Source of the DNA: Pseudomonadota bacterium
GTDB taxonomy: Bacteria > Myxococcota_A > Polyangia > GCA-2747355
Direction of reading: 5' to 3'
Assembly: GCA_016711215.1 (NCBI GenBank)
Contig: JADJTL010000001.1
Coordinates: 248,001-312,000, forward strand
DNA length: 64,000 bases
Shown here: one piece after another, positions 8,898 to 16,390 of the stretch
Layout: the number at the start of each line of letters is the position of its first letter
How positions within the stretch are numbered: the stretch's first letter is position 1
Notes under the pieces: model-generated
Told to the model about the DNA's origin: nothing
Seen by the model: only the letters and a program-made list of their open reading frames with translations
Database searches by the model: none
Translations under genes and position numbers: made by a program

Positions 8898-9695
8898 CTA
8901 TGGGCTGACCTCGGGTGCGACGGCGTTGCCGTCGAGCTCGGTACATTCCATCAGCAGCGTCGTGATGTTGTCCGTGCCCCCGGCGCGGTTGGCCTCGTCG
9001 ACCAGCTCGGCGACGGTGCGTTCGAGATCGGTGCTGCCCTTGACCAGCTCCAGCAGTCGCGGGTCGCTGATCATCCCGGAGAGCCCGTCGGAGCAGAGGA
9101 TGAAGATGTCGCCGTCCTGCACCGCGTGGGTATGGATGTCGACCTCGACGGCCTCGCGCATGCCGAGCGCCCGCGTGATCACGTTCTTATGGGGGAAGTT
9201 CCGCTCCTCCTCCTCGGTCATGTCGGGCTTGGCGTCCTTGTAGTCCTCGAGCAGCGAGTGATCGCGTGTGAGCTGCTCGATCTGCCCCCCGCGAACGCGG
9301 TAGCAGCGGCTGTCACCGACGTGCGCGACGTAGATCTTGCTGCCGTTGACCAGCGTCGTCACCACCGTCGTGCCCATTCCCTTGAAGCGGATGTCCTTCG
9401 ACGCGGCCTCGTAGATCTTGTAGTTGGCGAGCTTGATGCCGCAGGCGAGCCTGTTCTCGATGTAGCTCAGGCTGCGGTCCATCTTGTAGGGCCAGGTCGC
9501 CTCCTCATCCTTGGTCCGCTGGTAGAACTCGCTCACGGTCTCGGCGGCGAGACGGCTCGCCACCTCGCCGGAGCTGTGGCCCCCCATCCCGTCAGCGACG
9601 ACGAAGAGCTGCTCGTCCTCCATCAGGCTGAAGTAGTCCTCGTTGTGCGTGCGCTTCATGCCCACGTCAGTCTTGGCGGCGTAGCGAATTCTCAT
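8898..9695 (-). CDS. PP2C-family protein serine/threonine phosphatase
   Basis: A 265-residue metal-dependent phosphatase of the PrpC/Stp type, which removes phosphate from Ser/Thr-phosphorylated proteins and so opposes Hanks-type kinases. The metal-binding motifs are all visible: DVGMKRTHNEDYF near the N-terminus, VVADGMGGHSSGEVAS, VAHVGDSRCYRV, the CSDGLSGMISD segment and the closing GGTDNITTLLM. No membrane segment or extra domain is present. It is the first gene of a minus-strand pair with the FHA protein and is divergent from the GH57-like gene across a 216-bp gap. Two Ser/Thr kinases encoded at 34.6-38.4 kb in this window are possible but unproven partners. Confidence 0.95.
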   Translation of the reverse strand: MRIRYAAKTDVGMKRTHNEDYFSLMEDEQLFVVADGMGGHSSGEVASRLAAETVSEFYQRTKDEEATWPYKMDRSLSYIENRLACGIKLANYKIYEAASKDIRFKGMGTTVVTTLVNGSKIYVAHVGDSRCYRVRGGQIEQLTRDHSLLEDYKDAKPDMTEEEERNFPHKNVITRALGMREAVEVDIHTHAVQDGDIFILCSDGLSGMISDPRLLELVKGSTDLERTVAELVDEANRAGGTDNITTLLMECTELDGNAVAPEVSP

Positions 9696-9911
9696 CGGCC
9701 ATCCATGCTCGTCGTGGAGCGCTCGTCGTGCAGCGACCCGGGGGAAGGTGATATCGGCCAGGTTGAGCTAAGCTAGTGTTAAGCATCGAAAAACGTACGC
9801 GACGCCAGCGCGGGTGTCAACGTTTGCCGCCGCCACGCGCGCCCTGTTCCGCCGCGCTCGCCTCGGGTAGGATAGCGTGCCGCGGCTTTGCGGCGAGGCG
9901 AGGGTGGGGCA

Positions 9912-11135
9912 ATGCCGCCAGTCTGTCATGCACTCGGTCTTTCGCTGCACCAGCCGCCGGGAAACCTGCTGCGCCTGCACCACTCGAGCAATCCCCAGGA
10001 GCGCTGGGACGTGCAGCAAATCCTCTGGTGCTACGACCGCGTGACGCGGATGCTCGAGGGCTTTGCGGATGTCGCGCGCCTGCACCTGATGTTCAGCGGC
10101 ACCTTGCTCAAGCAGCTCGAGGACCCGGCGCTCGTCGAGGTCTTTCGCGACGTCGTCGATCTTCCGGACTTGATCGAGCGCTACCGCCGCGCCCAGTACC
10201 TCGAGTACCTGGGCAGCGGGCTCTACCATCCCGTCTTCCCCTTGATTCCGAGCGAGGACTGGGACGCGCAGGCTGGCTGGTGGCAGGGGCTGGGAAGGCA
10301 GCTGCTCGGGCGCGATTGGTTCCCCGGCTTCTGTCCGCCCGAGATGGCCTTCTGCCAGGCGATGATTCCGATGCTGCGGCGCCTCGGCTACCGCTACGTG
10401 CTGGTGGACAGCATCTACATCAAGCCCAAGCGGCAGATGCGCTGGGATGAGATGCGCTACCGTCCCCATCGTGCGCGTTGGGGCGACGACGAGATCGTCG
10501 TCGTGCCGATCGACCGCGAGCTATCGAACGCGCAGGCCTCGGGCACCAGCCCCTGGTGGTGGGAGAAGGAGCTGCAGGAGCGCACGAAGCACTGCGATTT
10601 CCCGGCGCTGGTGACGACCTGGAGCGACGGCGAGAATGGCGGGTGGTTTCGCAATCCCGACGTCGAATACGCGTTCTGGGGGCACTTCTACTGTCCGATG
10701 CTGGAGAAGCACCGCGCGGGGAGGCTTGGCTTTCGCCCGATCTCGATCAACGAGTACCTCGACCTCTACGGCGCGGGGGAGGAGGTCGATGTCTACCAGG
10801 GCGCGTGGAACACCGATCAGCATTGGGGGGGAGACTTCACGCAGTGGACAGGCTCCCTGCTGCAGCGCAAGGGCTTCGACGAGCTGCGCAACGCCAGTCG
10901 CTACTACCATGAGACCAAGACGCACTTCGAGGCGATCGTCGGCACCTTGGGCCCTGACGCCGAGCGCGCGGGCGCGCTCTTGCACGCCGCCTATGATCAT
11001 CTCCTGGTCGCGGAGACGAGCTGCAATTTCTACTGGGGCAGCCGTTGGGTGCACCTCAGTTTCGACGAGCTCGAACAGACCTACCGCCTGCTCGACCAGG
11101 TCGCGGCCCTACTCCCCCAGCCTCCGCTGCGCTGA
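9912..11135 (+). CDS. Glycoside hydrolase family 57-like protein
   Basis: A 407-residue protein with the layout of GH57 catalytic barrels (alpha-amylase, 4-alpha-glucanotransferase, branching-enzyme group). Supporting motifs are the early SLHQPPGN segment, HLMFSGTLLKQLED, the putative nucleophile region GFCPPEMAFC with Glu, the RRLGYRYVLVDS segment and the TTWSDGENGGWF region that would hold the acid/base Asp. The ATG at 9912 has GAGGGTGGGG upstream; an in-frame TTG at 9888 is less likely. No signal peptide is seen, so it is probably cytosolic and acts on glycogen-like glucans. The substrate is not assignable. Citramalate synthase follows 37 bp downstream on the same strand. Confidence 0.82.
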   Translation: MPPVCHALGLSLHQPPGNLLRLHHSSNPQERWDVQQILWCYDRVTRMLEGFADVARLHLMFSGTLLKQLEDPALVEVFRDVVDLPDLIERYRRAQYLEYLGSGLYHPVFPLIPSEDWDAQAGWWQGLGRQLLGRDWFPGFCPPEMAFCQAMIPMLRRLGYRYVLVDSIYIKPKRQMRWDEMRYRPHRARWGDDEIVVVPIDRELSNAQASGTSPWWWEKELQERTKHCDFPALVTTWSDGENGGWFRNPDVEYAFWGHFYCPMLEKHRAGRLGFRPISINEYLDLYGAGEEVDVYQGAWNTDQHWGGDFTQWTGSLLQRKGFDELRNASRYYHETKTHFEAIVGTLGPDAERAGALLHAAYDHLLVAETSCNFYWGSRWVHLSFDELEQTYRLLDQVAALLPQPPLR

Positions 11136-11172
11136 GGGTCAAGGCCGCCGGGTACGGCCACGGAGACAAGTC

Positions 11173-12810
11173 ATGTCGGAGCAGGTGAGGATCTACGACT
11201 GCACGCTGCGCGACGGCGCCCAGGCCGAAGGGATCTCCTTCTCGGTCGATGACAAGCTGCAGATCGCGCGGCGCCTCGACGAGCTCGGCATCCACTACAT
11301 CGAAGGCGGTTGGCCCAACCCGACCAACCCCAAGGACCTGGAGTTCTTCGTGCGGGCCCGCGATCTGCCCTGGCGACACGCGCGGATCGCCGCCTTTGGG
11401 AGCACCCGCCGCGCGAACAACGCAGCCGAGGACGACAGCATGTTGCGCGCGCTGGTGGCGACCGGGACGCCGGTGGTCACCATCTTCGGCAAGAGCTGGC
11501 TGCTCCACGTCAGGGAGGCGCTGCGCATCACGCCGGAGCAGAATCTGGCGCTGATCGGCGATTCGGTCGCCTACCTCAAGTCCCAGGGCCGGGAGGTCGT
11601 CTACGACGCCGAGCACTTCTTCGACGGCTACGCCGCCGATCCGGCCTACGCCCTGGAGACGGTGCTCGCGGCGCAGGAGGGTGGCGCCGACGTCGTGGTC
11701 TTCTGCGACACGAACGGCGGCACCCTGCCCGGGGCGGTGCGCGCGGCGATCGAGGCGGCGAAGGCGCGGCTGCGCGTGCCCTTCGGCATCCACACGCATA
11801 ACGACGGAGGCCTGGCCGCAGCCAACAGCCTGGTCGCCGTCGAGCTCGGCGCCGGGCAGGTCCAGGGCACGATCAACGGCCTCGGTGAGCGCTGCGGCAA
11901 CGCCAACCTCTGCACCGTCGTGCCGATGCTCGAGCTCAAGCTCGGTCGCCGCACGATCGGCGCCGAGGGCCTGGCGCGGATGACCGACCTCGCGCGCTTC
12001 GCCAGCGAGGTTGCCAATGTCTACCATGACCATCGCCAGCCCTACGTCGGCCAGAGTGCCTTCGCGCATAAGGGCGGGGTTCACATCGACGCGATGCTCA
12101 AGCAGCCGCTCTGCTACGAGCACTGCCTGCCGGAGCTCGTGGGCAATCAACGGCGCTATCTGCTCTCCGAACAGTCTGGAGGCGCGACCGTCGCCGCCAA
12201 GATCGAGCACCTCCTGCCGGGAATGGATAAGCGCCATCCGACGGTGCAGGACCTGCTGCACAGGATCAAACACCTCGAGCACGAGGGCTATGTGCTCGAG
12301 GGCGCCGAGGCCTCGGTCGAGATCTTGGTGCGCAAGGCCCTCGGGACCTACCGCGAGCCCTTCCGCCTGATCGGTTGCCGCACGATCAATCGCCAGACGC
12401 CCGCCGGCAGTGAGGTCGAGGCGATCGTCAAGCTCGAGGTCAACGGTCGCGTCTACCACACGGTCGCCGATGGCGATGGCCCGGTCAACGCGCTCGACCA
12501 GGCGCTGCGCCGTGCGCTCGAGGAGGTCTATCCGCAGCTGGCAGAGGTCACCCTCCGCGACTACAAGGTGCGCGTCCTGTCGAGCGGCGACGGGACGGCG
12601 GCGCGCGTGCGGGTGCTGATCGAGTCGTCCGACGGCGAACACGTCTGGAGCACCATCGGTGTCTCGGAGAACATCATCGAGGCCAGCTGGATCGCCTTGC
12701 TCGACAGCCTGAGCTACAAGCTGCTGCGCGACGGCCTGCTCGACGCCGTACCGCAGGGGCCCGCCGAGGGCGAGACGGGCGAGCAGCCGGCAGTCGACGC
12801 CGACCGCTAG
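11173..12810 (+). CDS. cimA: (R)-citramalate synthase
   Basis: Condenses acetyl-CoA with pyruvate to citramalate, giving a threonine-independent route to 2-oxobutyrate and isoleucine. The 545-residue protein opens with RIYDCTLRDGAQAEGISFS (catalytic Arg-Asp of the HMGL-like barrel), has GIHYIEGGWPNPTNPKD, the metal-binding HTHND segment followed by GGLAAANS, and GTINGLGERCGNANLC, then a LeuA-type dimer/regulatory domain (about 400-520). The 'GGWP.. NPKD' form is characteristic of the CimA clade rather than 2-isopropylmalate synthase or homocitrate synthase. The regulatory domain suggests feedback control, by isoleucine in studied relatives. The ATG has GGAGA upstream. Other ilv/leu genes are not in the window. 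Confidence 0.93.
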   Translation: MSEQVRIYDCTLRDGAQAEGISFSVDDKLQIARRLDELGIHYIEGGWPNPTNPKDLEFFVRARDLPWRHARIAAFGSTRRANNAAEDDSMLRALVATGTPVVTIFGKSWLLHVREALRITPEQNLALIGDSVAYLKSQGREVVYDAEHFFDGYAADPAYALETVLAAQEGGADVVVFCDTNGGTLPGAVRAAIEAAKARLRVPFGIHTHNDGGLAAANSLVAVELGAGQVQGTINGLGERCGNANLCTVVPMLELKLGRRTIGAEGLARMTDLARFASEVANVYHDHRQPYVGQSAFAHKGGVHIDAMLKQPLCYEHCLPELVGNQRRYLLSEQSGGATVAAKIEHLLPGMDKRHPTVQDLLHRIKHLEHEGYVLEGAEASVEILVRKALGTYREPFRLIGCRTINRQTPAGSEVEAIVKLEVNGRVYHTVADGDGPVNALDQALRRALEEVYPQLAEVTLRDYKVRVLSSGDGTAARVRVLIESSDGEHVWSTIGVSENIIEASWIALLDSLSYKLLRDGLLDAVPQGPAEGETGEQPAVDADR

Positions 12811-12845
12811 GCCTGGCCGGCCTGCCCCCAGCAAGTCGGCCGCGG

Positions 12846-13982
12846 CTAGCGCTGGATCAGGTCCTTGCGGTAAATGCGGTAGGTCTTGTAGCGCTCGGCC
12901 GGCAGGTGGCCCGCGGAGCGCATCATCGGCTCGTTCGTCTCCACGACATTCGAGAGCTCGCATTCGGTGAAGCCCGCACGCAGTCCGCGCTCCGCCACCT
13001 CGGTCGAGAAGACGATCTCGTAGCCGCGCCCCTGATAGGCCTCGAGCACCCCCATCAAGAGCAGCCGGAAGTGTCGCTGACGCTTGATGCCCCGCAGCAG
13101 CTTGTACCAGCCGAGGGGCCAGAGCCGGCCGTCGATCTGGCGCACCAGCGGGTTAGCGTCATAGACGGAGAGCGCGAAGCCGACCGGCTCGCCGGCGACC
13201 TCGGCGATGAAGGTCAGCTCGGGGATGATCAGCTGGCGCAGGCCCGACGCCAGGCGGTCGAACTCGCGGTCCGTCAAGGGCAGATGGCCGTAGTTCGGGC
13301 TCCAGGCGCTATTGAAGAGGTTCTTCACCAACGCCGCTTCTTCGCGGAAGCGGCGCATGTCGGGGTTGCGCAGGGTCAACCCCTGTCGGCGAATGATCCG
13401 ATCGCGGAGCTGCTTGAGCCGCGTCGGCCAGCGCTCGCGCGCCGCCTCCTCGGTGATGCGGTAGGCGTACCAGTCGACCGCCTTGGCGTAGCCCGCGCCC
13501 TCGACCAGCGCCTGGTAGTAGCGCGGGTTGTGGATATTCATCACGTAGGGAGGCGTCGCGAAGCCGTCGACCAAGAGCCCGATTTCATCGTAGATGCCGA
13601 AGCCGTAGGGTCCCTCGACCTGCGAGCAACCGTGCTGGCGCAACCAGTCCTCGGCCGCCGCGAAAAGCGCCTCGGCGGTGGCGGGGTCGTCCTCGCACTC
13701 GAAGAAGCCGAAGAAGCCCTTGCCGTCGGCGTAGTGCTCGCGGTGCCGTCGGCTGAACTGCGCCGAGATGCGGCCAACGGGGCGCTCGCCCCGCCAGGCG
13801 ACCAGCAGCTCGGCCTCGCCGCCGTCGAAGAAGACGCCGCGCCGCGGATCGAGGAAGGGCTTGAGGTCGGCCAGCAGCGGCGGAATCCAGCACGGATCGT
13901 CGGCGTAGAGCGGCCACGCGAGATCGATGAAGGTCCGGCGCTCGCGAGCCGTGCGTGCGGGGCGAATGGTCAGGTCAGACAT
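12846..13982 (-). CDS. GNAT-superfamily-like protein of unknown substrate
   Basis: A 378-residue soluble protein with two regions. The N-terminal half contains WPLYADDPCWIPPLLADLK and GPYGFGIYDEIGLLVDGF, segments seen in a widespread family of uncharacterised bacterial proteins annotated as GNAT-like acyltransferases. The C-terminal half has an acyl-CoA-type fold pattern: FIAEVAGEPVGFALSVYD, then LLMGVLEAYQGRGYE, which resembles the Q/R-x-x-G-x-G/A pyrophosphate-binding motif, and ELSNVVETNEPM near the end. It therefore probably transfers an acyl group, but no substrate can be named. It is convergent with cimA (35 bp between stops) and lies 72 bp downstream of the 10-heme cytochrome gene on the same strand. 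Confidence 0.72.
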   Translation of the reverse strand: MSDLTIRPARTARERRTFIDLAWPLYADDPCWIPPLLADLKPFLDPRRGVFFDGGEAELLVAWRGERPVGRISAQFSRRHREHYADGKGFFGFFECEDDPATAEALFAAAEDWLRQHGCSQVEGPYGFGIYDEIGLLVDGFATPPYVMNIHNPRYYQALVEGAGYAKAVDWYAYRITEEAARERWPTRLKQLRDRIIRRQGLTLRNPDMRRFREEAALVKNLFNSAWSPNYGHLPLTDREFDRLASGLRQLIIPELTFIAEVAGEPVGFALSVYDANPLVRQIDGRLWPLGWYKLLRGIKRQRHFRLLLMGVLEAYQGRGYEIVFSTEVAERGLRAGFTECELSNVVETNEPMMRSAGHLPAERYKTYRIYRKDLIQR

Positions 13983-14054
13983 CGGCTGCCGGCGGCATAG
14001 CAGAAAGCGGGCTTGGCGAGTAGCCCCTTGACCCGCCGCCGCGCGCTCCTGCGG

Positions 14055-15197
14055 TCAATCGCCGAGGTCGACCGTGCCGTTGGCGTGCTTGGTCGGGTCG
14101 AGAATGCGCGAGGGGTCGCCAGCCGCGACCACGCCGCTGTGGCAGCTCCCGCAGTCGCTCCCCGCCGGATGGGGCGCTGCGGGCGGGAAGCCGTGGCAGC
14201 TCGAGCAGGTCAGGCTCTGCGGCGCGGTCCAAGTCCAGCCGCCACCGGAGGCCCCCGGGCGACTATGGCAGTAGGTGGTGCAGGAGAGGGCGACGACGTT
14301 GTAGGTCGAGCTCGTGCCCCTCGCGTTCGCTGTGCCACCGAAGGTGACCTCCGCGTTAGGCGAGTCGTCGAGGTGCCCCGCTGCCTCGACCTTGCTCGGC
14401 GTCAGGTGACAGACGCTGCAGGCGTAGGCCGCATGTCGCTCGGTGGCGCGGACGTGGCTTTGATGGACCCCGACACCGCGCGCGCTGATCTCGGTGTGGC
14501 CCGCGCTGTCCCGCGGCGGGGCGTCGTTGATCGCGCTGCCGTGGCAGCGATTGCAGGTCGCGTCACGAACCACCTCGACGCTGCCGTTGACGTGCAGTGC
14601 GCGGTCAGCGATCCGATTCTCGCTGTCGACGACCTGGGGATGGCAGGCGCTGCAGGCCCGCGTCTGAGGGTGGGGCGCCGGCGGGGGAAAGCCGTGGCAG
14701 CCGTTGCAGCCGGTCTGGCTGCCATCGACCAGCGTCCACTGCGGCTCGCGGTGTGCGCCGCCGGCGAGCGTGGCGCCATGGCAATAGGTGTTGCAGGTGC
14801 CGCCGCGCGCGTCATAGGTCGACTGCGTTTCGTCGGCGTTTGCGCGTCCGCTGAAGGTGACCTCGGCGGGCAAGTCATCGTCCATGTGACCCGGGGCGCC
14901 GACCGTCGTCGGCACGATGTGGCAGGTGTCACAGCTTAGGGGCGCGCTGAGGGCTCCGCCCTTGAGATGGATCTCATGCGCGCCGACCCCGCGCACGGCG
15001 GTCGAGCTGCGGCCGCCCAGCAGCCAAACGCCCGGCGGCGGGGCCGGGTCGTCAGGGCCGTTGCCGTGGCAGCCGGCACAGGCCTCGCCGCGCGCGCTCA
15101 GCGGTGCTCGCTCGCCATAGCAGCCCGCGGCGGCCGTCAGGAGCAGAAGCGCCGCGATTGGCAGGTGGGAGGGACGATCGAGAGAGTGAGTTGCCAT
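14055..15197 (-). CDS. Decaheme c-type cytochrome lipoprotein built of two pentaheme repeats
   Basis: A 380-residue lipoprotein: the leader LPIAALLLLTAAAGC ends at lipid-acceptor Cys26. Ten heme-binding sites are visible, eight CXXCH (Cys40, 89, 164, 182, 215, 260, 331, 349 as first Cys) and two CX3CH (CNTYCH at 135 and CTTYCH at 306). Residues 40-206 and 215-376 are clear copies of each other: both have RGVG.H, C..CH..P..V.A.GH.DD, AEVTF.G.AN, the CX3CH site and CHGFPP.APHP in the same order. CXXCH hemes are attached in the periplasm by Ccm/Ccs machinery; heme attachment at CX3CH is less certain. The long open frame continues upstream to 15908, but the ATG at 15197 starts the signal peptide. 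It is the third gene after a porin and a 13-heme lipoprotein and is likely the outer partner of a porin-cytochrome conduit. Confidence 0.9.
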   Translation of the reverse strand: MATHSLDRPSHLPIAALLLLTAAAGCYGERAPLSARGEACAGCHGNGPDDPAPPPGVWLLGGRSSTAVRGVGAHEIHLKGGALSAPLSCDTCHIVPTTVGAPGHMDDDLPAEVTFSGRANADETQSTYDARGGTCNTYCHGATLAGGAHREPQWTLVDGSQTGCNGCHGFPPPAPHPQTRACSACHPQVVDSENRIADRALHVNGSVEVVRDATCNRCHGSAINDAPPRDSAGHTEISARGVGVHQSHVRATERHAAYACSVCHLTPSKVEAAGHLDDSPNAEVTFGGTANARGTSSTYNVVALSCTTYCHSRPGASGGGWTWTAPQSLTCSSCHGFPPAAPHPAGSDCGSCHSGVVAAGDPSRILDPTKHANGTVDLGD

Positions 15198-15262
15198 GTG
15201 CAGTGCCTGGCCGGCGCGCCGCCGGCGGATCGGTGATGCCTCTTCGCTCAGGCCGCCGCGGC

Positions 15263-16390
15263 TCAATGGCAGAAGCGGCACATCTGCTTGTCCCGCTGAC
15301 CACCGGCGCTCCAACCAGGCGGATGCGGATTGATGCCCAGGCCGCCCCGGGAGGTGGCTCGGTGGCAACGAATGCAGTTCGATTTCGGACCCTGATCGTG
15401 GCACGAGGCGCACTCGACGATGTGGCGTCGTGCCTCGATCCCGTGGCCGTTTGGCGACCCCGGCGTCAACCAATCCGGCGGGTGCGGCGACCGGCCGCTG
15501 CGGGCTGCCGCACCGGCGGTGGCGCTGACGCCGCGCTCGCTGTGGCAGCGATCGCAGGACTTGATGCTGTGGCAGCGTGTGCAGGTCGGGATGTCGCCGC
15601 GGGCGACGATCGCGTGGCGGCTGATCCAATCGCCCCGATGGATGAACTCGCGCTCCGCACGCTCGGCGTATTTCAGGTCGGGCAGGACGGCGGCGCGACG
15701 GCTGTGACAGTCGGCGCAGAAGGGCTGTCGATGGCAGCTCGCGCAGAGCTCCGGCTGCGCGCTGGCAGGTCGCGCATGCTCCTCGATGAAGTTGCCCTCG
15801 TGATTGAACTGGCTGACCGCCCGCAGCGGGAAGTCGCGCAGGCTCGTGTGGCAATTCGTGCAGGTGAGCTGGCGATAGTCCTGCAGGTGATTGTGGCAGG
15901 CGAAGCAATCGGCCCGCATCGCCGGCCGGGGGAGCTGGTCGAGCGATGCCGAGACCATCACGCCGCCGTGGCAGGCGACGCAGCCCTTCGCGCGCTCGAC
16001 GTGCTGCTGATGCGAGAAGCGGAGGCGTGGCGTTGGCGCGCGCCGCGCCAGCTTGCCCGGATGGGCGGGATCGCGGTGGCAGGTCTTACACGCCGCCTTG
16101 TCACTGACGTCATGGCATTCGGCGCAGGCGGCCTTGGTCGGTCGGTGTGCTGCGCGCGCCGCCAGCGCGCCGGCGCCCTCAACGCCCTGGTGGCAGTTCT
16201 CGCAGCCGACGTCCTGCTCTGCGTGCAGCGCATGAGAGAAGATGATGTCGCTCGGTGCGACGCTGACCCGATTGGACTGCGCGGCTTGCTCGAGCTGCCC
16301 GCGCGATGGGGAGCAGGCAGCGAGCGCGGCGATCAGGCTCGCCAGGCCGAGCCAGGCGGTGGGAGGCGCGAAGCGGTCGTGGCGGCTCAT
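15263..16390 (-). CDS. 13-heme c-type cytochrome lipoprotein
   Basis: A 375-residue multiheme cytochrome with a lipoprotein leader ending LAAC (acceptor Cys26). Thirteen CXXCH sites are visible, first Cys at about 63, 89, 101, 137, 162, 177, 216, 225, 270, 279, 327, 339 and 371. The last one, CRFCH, forms the extreme C-terminus, directly before the stop. Numerous extra His residues in FSHALH, FSHQQH and FNHEGN contexts are probable distal heme ligands. The ATG at 16390 overlaps the TGA of the porin gene as ATGA and has GGAG nine bases upstream, so translation is coupled to the porin; a TTG at 16405 is rejected. By analogy with MtrA/OmaB, it could be the cytochrome that fills the porin. Its sequence layout does not match the decaheme MtrA pattern. 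Confidence 0.92.
   Translation of the reverse strand: MSRHDRFAPPTAWLGLASLIAALAACSPSRGQLEQAAQSNRVSVAPSDIIFSHALHAEQDVGCENCHQGVEGAGALAARAAHRPTKAACAECHDVSDKAACKTCHRDPAHPGKLARRAPTPRLRFSHQQHVERAKGCVACHGGVMVSASLDQLPRPAMRADCFACHNHLQDYRQLTCTNCHTSLRDFPLRAVSQFNHEGNFIEEHARPASAQPELCASCHRQPFCADCHSRRAAVLPDLKYAERAEREFIHRGDWISRHAIVARGDIPTCTRCHSIKSCDRCHSERGVSATAGAAARSGRSPHPPDWLTPGSPNGHGIEARRHIVECASCHDQGPKSNCIRCHRATSRGGLGINPHPPGWSAGGQRDKQMCRFCH

Noticed and set aside
11056..12963. A 635-codon minus-strand frame opposite cimA
   Set aside because: It mirrors the codon pattern of cimA, overlaps it fully and shows no domain.
15198..15908. Upstream extension of the 10-heme cytochrome frame
   Set aside because: This part is out of phase with the 13-heme gene it overlaps, encodes Arg/Pro-rich nonsense, and the signal peptide begins only at 15197.
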